64,000 nucleotides of DNA from Methylobacterium tardum (GCF_023546765.1 NZ_CP097484.1:3132001-3196000); one strand, 5' to 3'; positions 30,091 to 39,472 are shown, numbered from the stretch's first letter. Notes: generated from the sequence alone by a model not told the origin. Numbers and translations are program-made.

Positions 30091-30411
30091 ATGGCCCGGA
30101 CGCTGATCAACCTGCCCAAGTCCGCCAAGCCCGGCGACACGATCACGATCAAGACTCTGATCTCTCACCCGATGGAGACGGGCTTCCGGCCCGGTGCGGA
30201 CGGCCGCATCCTGCCGCGCAACATCGTGACGCACTTCGTCTGCCGCTTCGAGGACGAGGAGATCTTCCGGGTCGAGCTGTTTCCCGCCTCGGCCGCCAAC
30301 CCTTACCTGACCTTCACTTGGATCGCGACGCGCAGCGGCCGCTTCAGCTTCACGTGGCGCGGCGATGGCGGCTTCGACCAGACCGAGTCCGCAGCGATCA
30401 CCGTAGCCTGA
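30091..30411 (+). CDS. soxZ: Sulfur carrier partner SoxZ
   Basis: A 106-residue protein with the SoxZ pattern: INLPKSAKPGDTITIKTLIS, HPMETGFRPGADGRILPRNI, FVCRFEDEEIFRVELFP and a final FTWRGDGGFDQTESAAITV. It has no signal peptide and is expected to be co-exported with SoxY as a heterodimer. It begins five bases after soxY, as in most sox clusters. Confidence 0.95.
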   Translation: MARTLINLPKSAKPGDTITIKTLISHPMETGFRPGADGRILPRNIVTHFVCRFEDEEIFRVELFPASAANPYLTFTWIATRSGRFSFTWRGDGGFDQTESAAITVA

Positions 30412-30419
30412 GCCCGGCC

Positions 30420-31211
30420 GTGCCGCGCCGCCTAGGCTCCCTGCTGCCGATGGCTTTCTTGGGGCTGCTCCTCTCCGGCGCTCTTGCTGGAGCGGAGCCG
30501 ATTTCGCCGACCGAGCGGCGCTCGGGCTTCGACCAGATGAGCTCCGAGATCCAGGCGATGCAGCGGGACGACGGGGCCAATCCCGGCATGCTCGCGGTTG
30601 CGGATGGGGAAGACCTCTGGACGAAGGCGCCTCCCTCCGGTCGGCCCGCCTGCGCCGGCTGTCACGGCGCGGCCTCTTCGACGATGCGGGGCGTCGCGAC
30701 ACGCTATCCCGCCTGGGACGCGCAGACCCAAAAACCCATCGACCTCCAGACCCGGGTCAACACCTGCCGACGGGAGTATCAGGGCGTAGAGCCGCTCGCC
30801 TACGAGAGCCCGGACCTGCTGGCGCTCACGGCCTTCATCGCCGCGCAGTCCCGCGGGCTGCCGATGACCCCGCCGGACGATCCCCGGCTCGATCCCACAC
30901 GAGCGGAGGGCCGCACGCTTTTCGAGGCGCGTCAGGGACAGCTTGGCCTGTCCTGCGCGATCTGCCACGACGACCATTGGGGCCGCCACCTTGGCGCGGC
31001 GGTGATCCCGCAGGGACATCCAACCGGCTACCCGCTCTATCGCCTCGAATGGCAGGGTCTCGGGTCATTACAGCGACGCCTGCGTAACTGCCTCACCGGT
31101 ATGCGTGCCGAGCCCTTCGGGTACGGCGCGCCGGAATACATTGCGCTCGAACTCTACCTCGCGACCCGAGCCGCCCCGCTGCCGCTGGAGACGCCGGCCG
31201 TGCGGCCCTGA
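30420..31211 (+). CDS. soxA: Diheme cytochrome SoxA
   Basis: About 263 residues from GTG 30420 (an ATG at 30450 is possible). It has a signal peptide (MAFLGLLLSGALAGAEP), a first heme site CAGCH (about 78-82), a second CAICH (about 179-183) and, in RLRNCLTGMRAEPFGYGAPE, the active-site Cys (about 224) that carries a persulfide and ligates the second heme in SoxA. Both heme sites being present makes it the diheme type. It starts eight bases after soxZ and is the last gene of the operon. soxB and soxCD do not follow. Confidence 0.93.
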   Translation: MPRRLGSLLPMAFLGLLLSGALAGAEPISPTERRSGFDQMSSEIQAMQRDDGANPGMLAVADGEDLWTKAPPSGRPACAGCHGAASSTMRGVATRYPAWDAQTQKPIDLQTRVNTCRREYQGVEPLAYESPDLLALTAFIAAQSRGLPMTPPDDPRLDPTRAEGRTLFEARQGQLGLSCAICHDDHWGRHLGAAVIPQGHPTGYPLYRLEWQGLGSLQRRLRNCLTGMRAEPFGYGAPEYIALELYLATRAAPLPLETPAVRP

Positions 31212-31415
31212 TCCACCCTATAGGCCGGCCACCTCCCGATGCCGCGTCCGTATTTCACGTCGGTCACGATGGTAACGCGCCAGAAGGGGTCGCGCGAACG
31301 CCTCGGCCGCCCGCCAATCCGCAACTTCATCCGTCCCCCTGGCCCAAGAGACGCGCCGGTGGCGGAGTAAAGCGCCGCGCTTACACCGACTCGGCCGCAC
31401 GCCTACATACGCGGT

Positions 31416-32102
31416 ATGCCTATCGTCCTGGCGCTCGGCGTCGCCCTTCTGTTCGGCCTCGTGTTCGGACCCCAGTGGTGGGTGCGCCGGGCGATGCAGC
31501 AACACGCCACCGAGCGGCCGGACCTGCCCGGAACCGGAGGCGAACTTGCCCGCCATCTGCTCGACCTGGCACGGCTCGAGCACGTTCCCGTCGAGATCGC
31601 GCAAGCCGACCACTACGATCCAGTCGCGAACGTCGTGCGCCTGTCGCCGGAGAACCATAACGGCCGCTCCATCACGGCGGTCGCGGTCGCAGCACATGAG
31701 GTTTCTCACGCGCTCCAGCACGCGGCGGGGGATCGGCTGCTCGCGGCGCGGGTGACCTTCGCCCAGGTCGTCCGGGGCTTCGAGTTCGCCGCGGCCGTGA
31801 TGATGATGACTGCGCCTGTGGTGCTCGCCGTCGTCCATTCGCCTGTCCTGCTCGCCCTACAGGTCGGTGTCGGCATCGCGCTCCTCAGCGTTCGCCTTAT
31901 GTTTCACCTCTTGACGCTGCCCGTCGAGCTCGACGCGAGCTTCCGCCGGGTTTTGCCCATCCTGGAAACGGGTTGCTTCCTTGACGCTGACGATATGCTT
32001 GGCGCCCGCACCGTACTGCGCGCCGCGGCCCTCACCTACGTGGCCTCCTCCCTCGTGTCGCTCGTGAACATCGCCCGCTTCCGGCGACTCCTCCCGTTCT
32101 AA
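31416..32102 (+). CDS. Neutral zinc metallopeptidase, YugP family, membrane-bound
   Basis: A 228-residue protein with an N-terminal membrane segment (MPIVLALGVALLFGLVFG), then ARLEHVPVEIAQADHYDPVA, NVVRLSPENHNGRS and the zinc site AVAAHEVSHALQH (HExxH). Two hydrophobic helices follow the site, and a conserved LPVELDAS with Glu as the likely third zinc ligand, then LGARTVLRAAALTYVA. This is the standard YugP layout. Its substrates are not known. It is separate from the sox operon (204-base gap). Confidence 0.9.
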   Translation: MPIVLALGVALLFGLVFGPQWWVRRAMQQHATERPDLPGTGGELARHLLDLARLEHVPVEIAQADHYDPVANVVRLSPENHNGRSITAVAVAAHEVSHALQHAAGDRLLAARVTFAQVVRGFEFAAAVMMMTAPVVLAVVHSPVLLALQVGVGIALLSVRLMFHLLTLPVELDASFRRVLPILETGCFLDADDMLGARTVLRAAALTYVASSLVSLVNIARFRRLLPF

Positions 32103-32903
32103 GACCTGCCAGGCGCGCGTCCGTTTTTTGCTCCGCTCAGCTGCAAGCGGACTGTCTTCCATCGGCCATTACGCCTCACCAGATAGCCGTCGGCCGAAAA
32201 TCTGGACGTTCGGCTCTGCGCCCATCTCGGCCACCCAAGCGCTCTTCTTTCGTCCTCCAGAGCGGACGTCCCGATTTCCCCGGGCGTTCAATGAATCAAG
32301 CCAGCGCTCGCCGACGCACAGGCCGTCGGGAATGTTGGTGCTACTTTCCTCTGCCGAGCCATGCCGACGCAGCTCGGCATCAGGACAAACGCGAGCGTCT
32401 GCCGAGATCCGGCCAACTCATGCAATGCGAGAGTAGCGACGCTCGAGACGGCTTTCCCCGCGATGGCAGATAGGCCGGGCTGTCAGGACGCGCTCGCCTC
32501 CGCCGAGGCAAGGAAAGTCCGCACGGTCTTGCACAGAAAGGTGGCACCGGCCGGGTTTGTCGAGGGATTGCCGGCGCGGTGGCTCCAGAGGCTCGGGATC
32601 GGCCGCAGGCCGGCACCGCGCAGGTGCGGCCGATCGTGGGTGAACGATCGCCGTTGAAACGTAGCAGTTGATCGGCTCTGTCTGTCCATTGCGGCGGCAT
32701 CGATCAGACATTCTCGCTGCTTTCCGAGCTCGAAGACCGGTTTTCATATCGAGTGGTGCGCTATTTCCGCGAACGAGGGTGCGGTTTGGCAGCCAACTTG
32801 CTTGAGCAAATGCCCGACGGCAGCGGCCGCACAATCCGGTGCTTCGACAATCGCCCTTCCTCGGCACGCGCCTGACTACCTCATCGACTCTCGCGGAGCT
32901 CGT
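32103..32903 (+). repeat. Intergenic region with dispersed repeat core
   Basis: About 800 bases without a supported gene. The repeat core at 32181-32238 matches 24387-24444 in the same orientation, flanked by AAGCGGAC-type motifs (32151-32158 and AGCGGACGTC near 32263). The remainder shows only short shadow frames. The promoter of the following ABC operon probably lies in its last 150 bases. Confidence 0.55.
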
Positions 32904-33917
32904 ATGCCTCAGCCCTGGTCGCCCCTGCTCCATCGGCGCTCGATCCTGAGAGGAATGACCGGCCTATCGGTCGGCGCGCTATGGGCGCCCACCGCCGCGC
33001 GCGCCGCAGGACTCAAGACCGTCCGATTCAGCGAGGCCGTCCACAACCTTGGCTACATTAACCTCTACGTCGGGATTCACGCCGGCATCTTCGAGAAGAA
33101 CGGCCTCGCCATGCAGGTGAGTGCTGCCGGCGGCGACACGCAAACCTTCGCGGCCGTGCTGGGGGGCTCGGCGGATTTCGCTATCGGCGACCCCACGATG
33201 GTGGTGATCTCGCGCGAGAATGGCGGCCCCGGGATGGTGGTCGGCACCGTCGTTCAGCGGGCCCACTACTTCGCGGTCTCGAAGACGGTCGATTCCTTCA
33301 CAGACCCGAAGGGCTTCAAGGGCAAGCGGATCGCCACCTCGCCGGAGCCCAACACCAACTTCAGCGTGACCAAGCGCCTCATCGAGAGCAATGGGATGAA
33401 GCTCGGTGTCGACGCGACGATCGTGCCGGTGAGCCCCGGAACCGAGATCGCCGCCATGCTCGCCGGCGTGGCCGACATCGCGGTCGCGTACCAGCCCGGC
33501 GTCGCTCAGGCGGTGGCGCAGGGTGCAAAGATCGTGTTCGATTTCTCGAACTACGTCGGGCCCTTCTGCAATACCGGGATCATGGTGCTGCCCGGAACGA
33601 TCCAGAAGGATTCCTCGACCGTGCAGGCCCTGGTGACAGCCTTCGAGGAGGCCGGGCGCAGAACCTACAGCGATCCCGATTACGCCAAGAAGGTCGCGCG
33701 GCTGGAATTTCCGGACCTTCCGGGCGACGTCGTGGACGCTGCCATCGATGCCGAGCTGAAGTATAAGATCCCGGCCTCCAGCGTCGTGACCGAGAAGGAC
33801 GCCTGGGAAAGCCTGATGGGCATGCAAAAATATCTCGGGAATATCAAAGGCACGCTCACCTTCGATCAAGTCGCCGACAATACGTTCGCCGACAAGGCCG
33901 CGAAGCGCGCCGGCTGA
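32904..33917 (+). CDS. ABC transporter substrate-binding protein, NitT/TauT (NMT1/SsuA-like) family
   Basis: A 337-residue periplasmic binding protein. It has a signal with HRRSILRGMTGLSVGALW ... ARAAG, then EAVHNLGYINLYVGIHAGIF (compare the SsuA/NMT1 start), GGSADFAIGDPTMVVISREN and SPGTEIAAMLAGVADIAVAY. Such proteins bind sulfonates, nitrate, pyrimidine precursors or amides. The start at ATG 32904 (GGAGCT upstream) fits the signal peptide; the frame extends further upstream without homology. It heads an operon with the ATPase, permease and an acetamidase, pointing to an amide-type ligand. Confidence 0.88.
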   Translation: MPQPWSPLLHRRSILRGMTGLSVGALWAPTAARAAGLKTVRFSEAVHNLGYINLYVGIHAGIFEKNGLAMQVSAAGGDTQTFAAVLGGSADFAIGDPTMVVISRENGGPGMVVGTVVQRAHYFAVSKTVDSFTDPKGFKGKRIATSPEPNTNFSVTKRLIESNGMKLGVDATIVPVSPGTEIAAMLAGVADIAVAYQPGVAQAVAQGAKIVFDFSNYVGPFCNTGIMVLPGTIQKDSSTVQALVTAFEEAGRRTYSDPDYAKKVARLEFPDLPGDVVDAAIDAELKYKIPASSVVTEKDAWESLMGMQKYLGNIKGTLTFDQVADNTFADKAAKRAG

Positions 33918-33928
33918 CCGGCGCCCCC

Positions 33929-34798
33929 GTGTCCGAAGGTACTCTGCAAGCGGCGGCCCGCCCCTGGTCTCCCGTGCCTCCGCTCTCCGTCGAGCATCTC
34001 GCCAAGGCGTATCGGACGGGCGGTCGCATCCTGCCTGTCGTCGGCGATCTCACCTTCGCACTCGCCCGCGGAGAGATCGTCGCGATCGTGGGCCCCTCGG
34101 GCTGCGGGAAGACCACGCTCCTCAACGCCGTCTGCGGTCTGACGCCGGCCGATTCGGGTCGTATCCTCTGGAGCGGCGTGCCCCTCGACCGGCGCGGTCG
34201 CACCCCCAGCGGGGTCGGCTACATGCTGCAGAAGGATCTTCTGCTACCCTGGCGCACAGCCCTTGATAACGTGAAGCTCGGCACCGAACTGCGCGGGATG
34301 CCGCGCGGGCAAGCCGACGAGCGGGCGCGCGCGCTCCTCGACCAGCTCGGTCTGCACGGGTTCGCCGGGGCCTATCCCGCGACCCTGTCGGGCGGCATGC
34401 GCCAGCGCGTGGCGCTCGCCCGCACCCTGATCAACGACCCGGACGTCCTGCTGTTCGACGAGCCCTTCGCGGCGCTCGACTTCCAGACGAAGCTCCTGAT
34501 CGAGGCCGACACGGTGCGGCTCGTGCGCGACGGGGCCAAGTCCGCGCTCCTGATCACGCACGACATCGAGGAAGCCGTCTCGATCGCCGACCGCGTCCTC
34601 GTGCTGAGCGGGCGGCCGACCGCCGTCAAGGCTAGCTACACGATCGACCTCGACTGTGCGCCCGATGACATGATCGGGGCCCGCGAGAGCGCCGGTTTCG
34701 GCGATTACGTCCGCCAGATCTGGGCTGATCTCGACATCCCACGCTCCGCGCTCGGCCGCGCCGGTCTTGGCATCAGCCGTGCTGCAGCGAGGCCCTGA
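33929..34798 (+). CDS. ABC transporter ATP-binding protein, NitT/TauT (SsuB/TauB-like) family
   Basis: A 289-residue ATPase with Walker A GPSGCGKTTLLNAV, Q-loop GYMLQKDLLLPWRTALDNV, signature LSGGMRQRVALARTL, Walker B LLFDEPFAALD and the switch His in LLITHDIEEAVSIADRV. The LLPWRTALDNV segment is characteristic of nitrate/sulfonate/taurine importers. It begins 11 bases after the binding-protein stop and one base separates its stop from the permease ATG. Confidence 0.93.
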   Translation: MSEGTLQAAARPWSPVPPLSVEHLAKAYRTGGRILPVVGDLTFALARGEIVAIVGPSGCGKTTLLNAVCGLTPADSGRILWSGVPLDRRGRTPSGVGYMLQKDLLLPWRTALDNVKLGTELRGMPRGQADERARALLDQLGLHGFAGAYPATLSGGMRQRVALARTLINDPDVLLFDEPFAALDFQTKLLIEADTVRLVRDGAKSALLITHDIEEAVSIADRVLVLSGRPTAVKASYTIDLDCAPDDMIGARESAGFGDYVRQIWADLDIPRSALGRAGLGISRAAARP

Positions 34799-34799
34799 G

Positions 34800-35639
34800 A
34801 TGTCGGACGTTGTTACCGGACCGGCAACCACCATCGCTGGAACGAGCCAGGATGCCCCGCCGCGCGACACTGCGCGCCTGCGCTCGGGCGCGCTCGTCCT
34901 GCTCGTTCAGATCGCGCTTCTCGGGGGCCTGCTGGGAGTCTGGGAGTGGCAGACGCACCAGAGCCCGCAAGCGTCCTTCCTGTTCGGCTCGCCCTCCGCG
35001 GTCGGCCGGTTCCTCTGGCAGGGTCTCACCGACGGCACGCTCATGCGCGACGCGGGCGTCACGGCCCTCGAGACCGGGCTCGGATTCCTCATCGGCAACG
35101 TCGTCGGCACGCTCGCCGGCCTGTCGCTCTGGTACTCGACCTTCGTGTCGCGGGTCGTCCAGCCCTTCATCGTCGCGATCGGCTCGATCCCGATCATCGC
35201 GCTCGCCCCGATCATCATCATCTGGTTCGGCACGGGGCTCGCCTCGAAGGTCGCGATGTCGACGCTCTCGGTCGTCGTGGTCGCCCTCGTGACCTCCTAC
35301 AAGGGCGCGCTCGGCGTCGATCCGGACCAGATCAACCTCCTGCGGACTCTCGGCGCGCGGAAGCCGCAGATCTTCGCCAAGCTCGTCGTGCCGTCGAGCC
35401 TCGCCGATATCTTCGCCGGCCTGAAGCTCACCGTCGGGTTCGCGCTGATCGGTGCCATCGTCGGTGAGTTCATGTCGTCGTCCGTGGGCCTGGGCCATGC
35501 CATCTTCCAGGCGGGATCCCTCTACGCGATCCCGAAGGTCTTCGCCGCGCTGGTCGGCACGATCGCGCTGGCCCTCGTCCTGACCTTCCTGGTCGGCCGA
35601 GCTGAGCGGGCGCTCATGCCCTGGCGGGATCGCCTCTGA
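34800..35639 (+). CDS. ABC transporter permease, NitT/TauT (SsuC-like) family
   Basis: A 279-residue permease with about six membrane helices, starting MSDVVTGPATTIAG at the ATG at 34800 (an upstream frame start at 34767 overlaps the ATPase). It carries the FSPSAV-like FGSPSAVGRFLWQGLTDG, GLGFLIGNVVGTLAGLSLWY, and the EAA loop LLRTLGARKPQIFAKLVVPS that contacts the ATPase. It completes a SsuABC-type importer with the two preceding genes. Confidence 0.92.
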   Translation: MSDVVTGPATTIAGTSQDAPPRDTARLRSGALVLLVQIALLGGLLGVWEWQTHQSPQASFLFGSPSAVGRFLWQGLTDGTLMRDAGVTALETGLGFLIGNVVGTLAGLSLWYSTFVSRVVQPFIVAIGSIPIIALAPIIIIWFGTGLASKVAMSTLSVVVVALVTSYKGALGVDPDQINLLRTLGARKPQIFAKLVVPSSLADIFAGLKLTVGFALIGAIVGEFMSSSVGLGHAIFQAGSLYAIPKVFAALVGTIALALVLTFLVGRAERALMPWRDRL

Positions 35640-35685
35640 CCCACGCCCCCCTCGACACCAACGCCATCGCCATCGGGAGCCCTAC

Positions 35686-36606
35686 GTGACGCAGCGCATC
35701 AGCAAACAGGGAACGATCAAGTACGCCCTCTCGGGCGACGAGCTCTTCGTCGCGACGATCGCACCGGGCGAGATCGTCACGGTCGAATGCGTGATCAACA
35801 TCGGTGACGGCGTCATCAAGGAGCTCGGGCAGAACCTGACCGAGGCCGACGTCACCTTCCCGTTCGTGAATGGGGCAACCGGCCCGATCGAAGTCGCGGG
35901 CGCGAAGCCGGGCGACATGCTGAAGGTCGAGATCCTCGACATGGAACTCGGCCAGCGCGGTTACAGCTCCCTCTGGCCCGGGCACGGCATGTTCCCGGAC
36001 TGGGTGCGCCGCAAGGAATGGGGCATCCGGACCAAGGTCGCCGACGTGCACGACGGCCATGTGATTTGGAATGACCGGCTCCGGCTGCCGGTAAAGCCAA
36101 TGGCCGGCGTCATCGGCGTCGCGCCGGTCCATGGCGCGGTCCTGACGGTCGACAACGGCACGCATGGCGGCAACCTCGATGTTCAGGAGGTCACCACCGG
36201 CAACACCGTGATGCTGCGGGTCGAAAAGCCCGGCGCGCATTTCTTCATCGGCGATTGTCACGCGCTCCAGGGCGACGGCGAAGCGGTCGGGATGGGGGCG
36301 ATCGAGATCGGCGCGAACGTCACCCTGCGGGTGAGCCTCGTGCCCGCGCCGGTGCGGCTCGGCCACCCGCGGATCGAGACGCCTACGCATCTCTGCACGC
36401 TCGGCTGCGCCCGCCCGCTCGAGGATGCGATGCGCATTGCCTTCGCCGACATGATCTACTGGCTCGCCGACGAGTGGAACATCCCTGAGCCGGAGGGTTA
36501 CCTGCTGCTCGCGCAGATCGCCGAGGCGCGCTGCACGCAGATGGTCAATCCGAAATACACGTACATCTGCAAGGTGCCGAAGGCGATCCTCGCGGCATTC
36601 CAATGA
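35686..36606 (+). CDS. Acetamidase/formamidase family amidohydrolase
   Basis: A 306-residue protein of the FmdA/AmdA family: FVATIAPGEIVTVECVINIG, the VNGATGPIEVAGAKPGDML core, GVAPVHGAVLTVDNGTHGGN, FIGDCHALQGDGEAVGMGAI and LGCARPLEDAMRIAFADMI. Family enzymes hydrolyse formamide or short aliphatic amides to ammonia and the acid in the cytoplasm. It starts with GTG 46 bases after the permease, so the SsuABC-type transporter upstream probably imports its amide substrate. At 306 residues it is the short form without a C-terminal extension. Confidence 0.88.
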   Translation: MTQRISKQGTIKYALSGDELFVATIAPGEIVTVECVINIGDGVIKELGQNLTEADVTFPFVNGATGPIEVAGAKPGDMLKVEILDMELGQRGYSSLWPGHGMFPDWVRRKEWGIRTKVADVHDGHVIWNDRLRLPVKPMAGVIGVAPVHGAVLTVDNGTHGGNLDVQEVTTGNTVMLRVEKPGAHFFIGDCHALQGDGEAVGMGAIEIGANVTLRVSLVPAPVRLGHPRIETPTHLCTLGCARPLEDAMRIAFADMIYWLADEWNIPEPEGYLLLAQIAEARCTQMVNPKYTYICKVPKAILAAFQ

Positions 36607-36892
36607 CTTGAGCCGCCGACCTGCCGTCCGATGATCGGCCGGGTACGAACGGCTGAGCCGCACGGTTCATCGTGCCCGCTGTGCGGCTCCGGGGCCGCGC
36701 AGCGGAGCGTCGGCCCCGGACAGAGATGTGCAGAATATCTTTCCGGTTCTCGGAGGCGACGGACTGCATCTACAAAAATATTTCCTCCATCATGCGGGGT
36801 TATCGGCGCTTCCTTCGAAAGCCTGCATGGCATGCGTATTGCTAATCGACGGGAAGTTTCAGGAGTCCTCTGGCTTGTCCCGCACGTTTGAC

Positions 36893-38494
36893 GTGACTGA
36901 TCTCTCCCGTCGCACGATTCTCGCGCTTCCCCTCGGCCTCGCAGCAGCGGCAAGCGGCGCGCGCGCCGCCGAGCCGAAACGCGGGGGGACGATGGTGATG
37001 ATCGTTCATCCGGAGCCCTCGACCCTGGCGCATTACGCGGTCTCGGCAGGGAACATCCCGCCGATCGCCACGCAGGTCTACGAGGGGCTGTGCACCTACG
37101 ACTGGGATCAGAGCCCGCAGCCGAACCTCGCGAAGTCGTGGGAGATCGCGCCCGACGGCAAGACCATCACCTTCAAACTTCAGGAGGGCGTGACCTTCCA
37201 CAACGGCAAGCCGTTCACCAGCGCCGACGTGCAGTACTCCTTCATGGAGATTCTGAAGAAGTACAATCCGATCGCGCCGGTCATGCTCGCGGAGCTGGTG
37301 GCGGTCGATACGCCGGACCCGATGACCGCAATCCTGCGGCTGGCCAATCCGGCGCCCTACATCATGAAGGCGCTCTCCGGGCGGGACCTGCCGATCCTGT
37401 GCCGCTCGGTGTTCGAGGGTACGGACGTGCTCCAGAACCCCGGCGCCAACAAGCCGGTCGGAACCGGCCCGTTCAAGTTCGTGAGCTGGGAGCGGGGCCA
37501 ATTCGTGCGCCTGGACCGCAACGAGCATTACTGGAAGCCCGGCCTGCCGTACCTCAACCGGATCGTCGCCCGGTTCATCCCGGACGCGGCCACGCGCTCG
37601 GCGGCCATGGAGGCGGGCGAGGCGCATTTCGCCGGGTACAGCGCGGTCAATTACGCCGACCTCGGGCGGATGAAGACCAACCCGATCCTCGATCTCACGA
37701 CCAAGGGCTACGAGATGACGCCGGCCCAGAGCGTCCTCGAGCTGAACGGCCGTCACCCGCATCTCCAAAAGAAGGAGGTGCGCCAGGCGATCGCCTACGC
37801 CATCGACCGCAAGGTCATCCTCAAGGACGTGATGTTCGGCTACGGCCTGCCCGCCACCGGCCCGCTCAGCCGCAAGTTCGCGGCTGCCGGTCTCTACACG
37901 GACGACGTGCGCCAGTACGACGTTCCGGACCGTCTGGACATCGCCAACCGGCTGCTCGATCAGGCCGGCGCCCCGCGCGGCGCGGACGGGACCCGCTTCG
38001 CCCTGCACCTGGAGGTGAATTCCTTCGGCGAGCAGTGGCTGCGGCAGGCCGAGTACCTGAAGCAGGCGCTGGCCGGCGTCGGCATCGCCGTGACGCTCCG
38101 CTCGGAGGACACCGCGACTTGGCTGCGGCGCGTCTACACCAACTACGATTACGACCTGAACGAGCCGTTCCTCAGCCAGGGCGTCGACCCGGTCTACGGG
38201 CTGAACAAGCAGTTCCTTACCAGCCAGATCCGCAAGGGCGTGACCTTCGTCAACGACACCTTCTACAGCAATCCCGAGGTCGACCGCATGCTCGGCGAGG
38301 GCGCGCGCGAGCCGGACGCGGAGAAGCGCGCCGCGCTCTACAAGAAGGTCCAGCAGATCCTGGCGGAGGACAGCCCGATGATCTGGCTCATCGACGTGCA
38401 GTACGTCAGCGTCTTCAACCGGCGCCTCAAGGACCACACGACCGGCCCCCTCGGAACCCAGCAAGCCTTCGAGCGGGCCTGGATGGACAAGTAG
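36893..38494 (+). CDS. ABC transporter substrate-binding protein, peptide/nickel family
   Basis: A solute-binding family 5 protein. From GTG 36893 it is 533 residues, with a signal (LSRRTILALPLGLAAAASG ... ARAAE) and the family pattern RGGTMVMIVHPEPSTL, TQVYEGLCTYDWDQSPQPNL, AKSWEIAPDGKTITFKLQEG, VTFHNGKPFTSADVQYSFME and KEVRQAIAYAIDRKVIL. It binds peptides or similar polar compounds in the periplasm. The frame is open upstream to 36728, with ATG codons at 36827 and others, but the signal peptide fits the later start best. First gene of a five-gene transport and catabolic operon. Confidence 0.9.
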   Translation: MTDLSRRTILALPLGLAAAASGARAAEPKRGGTMVMIVHPEPSTLAHYAVSAGNIPPIATQVYEGLCTYDWDQSPQPNLAKSWEIAPDGKTITFKLQEGVTFHNGKPFTSADVQYSFMEILKKYNPIAPVMLAELVAVDTPDPMTAILRLANPAPYIMKALSGRDLPILCRSVFEGTDVLQNPGANKPVGTGPFKFVSWERGQFVRLDRNEHYWKPGLPYLNRIVARFIPDAATRSAAMEAGEAHFAGYSAVNYADLGRMKTNPILDLTTKGYEMTPAQSVLELNGRHPHLQKKEVRQAIAYAIDRKVILKDVMFGYGLPATGPLSRKFAAAGLYTDDVRQYDVPDRLDIANRLLDQAGAPRGADGTRFALHLEVNSFGEQWLRQAEYLKQALAGVGIAVTLRSEDTATWLRRVYTNYDYDLNEPFLSQGVDPVYGLNKQFLTSQIRKGVTFVNDTFYSNPEVDRMLGEGAREPDAEKRAALYKKVQQILAEDSPMIWLIDVQYVSVFNRRLKDHTTGPLGTQQAFERAWMDK

Positions 38495-38498
38495 TCCC

Positions 38499-39470
38499 GT
38501 GCGGCTCGCGCGTTTCCTCGGTTACCGGCTGCTGCTGGCGATCCCGGTGGTGCTCGGCATCGTCGTGCTCAACTTCTTCCTGATCCACCTCGCGCCCGGC
38601 GATGCGGCCTCCGTGCTGGCGGGCGAGAGCGGCGCGGCCAGCCCCGAATACATGGAGCAGCTGCGCCACAAGTTCGGCCTCGACCAGCCGCTTGCCACGC
38701 AGTTCGGCGTCTACCTGCTCAACATGCTCCACCTCGATCTCGGCTACTCGTTCCGCAACGACAGCCCGGTTGGGAGCCTGATCGTCGACCGGCTCTGGCC
38801 GACCGGGCTGCTGATGCTGACCGCCTTCGCGGCCGCGTTGCTGATCGGCACGCTGCTGGGCCTCGTGGCGGCGACCGGGCGCAATTCCTGGCGCGACGCG
38901 GTCATCTCCCTGGTCAGCCTCATTGCCTACGCGACCCCGGGCTTCTGGCTCGGGCTGATGATGATCGTGGTCTTCGCGATCCGCCTCGGCTGGCTGCCCA
39001 CCAGCGGCTACGACACGGTCGGCGCCGACAACGAGGGCTGGGACGAGGTCTGGGACGTCGGCCGCCACCTCGTCATGCCGGCCGTCGCGCTCGCGCTGTT
39101 CTACCTCGCGGTCTACGCCCGGGTGATGCGCGCCTCCGTGCTGGAGCAGGTCGGCATGGACTACGTCACCACCGCGCGCGCCAAGGGTCAGACCGAGGCG
39201 CGGGTGATGACCGGGCACGTCCTGCGCAACGCGCTGCTGCCGGTGGTCACCATGGCGGGCGTGCAGGCCGGCAACCTGATCGGCGGCTCGATCGTGGTCG
39301 AGACGGTGTTCGGCTGGCCGGGGGTCGGCACGCTGGCCTTCAACGCGCTCCAGTCGCGCGACCTCAACCTGCTCCTCGGCATCTTCTTCGTCTCGGCCTG
39401 CCTCGTGGTCGTGATCAACCTCGCCGTCGACCTCGTCTACGTCTGCCTCGATCCGCGGTTGGAGCTCTAG
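38499..39470 (+). CDS. ABC transporter permease, DppB/OppB family
   Basis: A 323-residue permease starting with GTG four bases after the binding-protein gene. RLLLAIPVVLGIVVLNFFLI opens the first helix, followed by LAPGDAA, KFGLDQPLATQFGVYLLNML and the EAA loop TTARAKGQTEARVMTGHVLR, then GGSIVVETVFGWPGVGTLAF near the end, all typical of DppB. It forms the channel with the DppC-type subunit encoded next. Confidence 0.95.
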   Translation: MRLARFLGYRLLLAIPVVLGIVVLNFFLIHLAPGDAASVLAGESGAASPEYMEQLRHKFGLDQPLATQFGVYLLNMLHLDLGYSFRNDSPVGSLIVDRLWPTGLLMLTAFAAALLIGTLLGLVAATGRNSWRDAVISLVSLIAYATPGFWLGLMMIVVFAIRLGWLPTSGYDTVGADNEGWDEVWDVGRHLVMPAVALALFYLAVYARVMRASVLEQVGMDYVTTARAKGQTEARVMTGHVLRNALLPVVTMAGVQAGNLIGGSIVVETVFGWPGVGTLAFNALQSRDLNLLLGIFFVSACLVVVINLAVDLVYVCLDPRLEL

Positions 39471-39472
39471 CG

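Noticed and set aside
36842..38464. 540-codon minus-strand frame across the peptide-binding protein
   Set aside because: Same reason: antisense shadow, no motif, biased composition.
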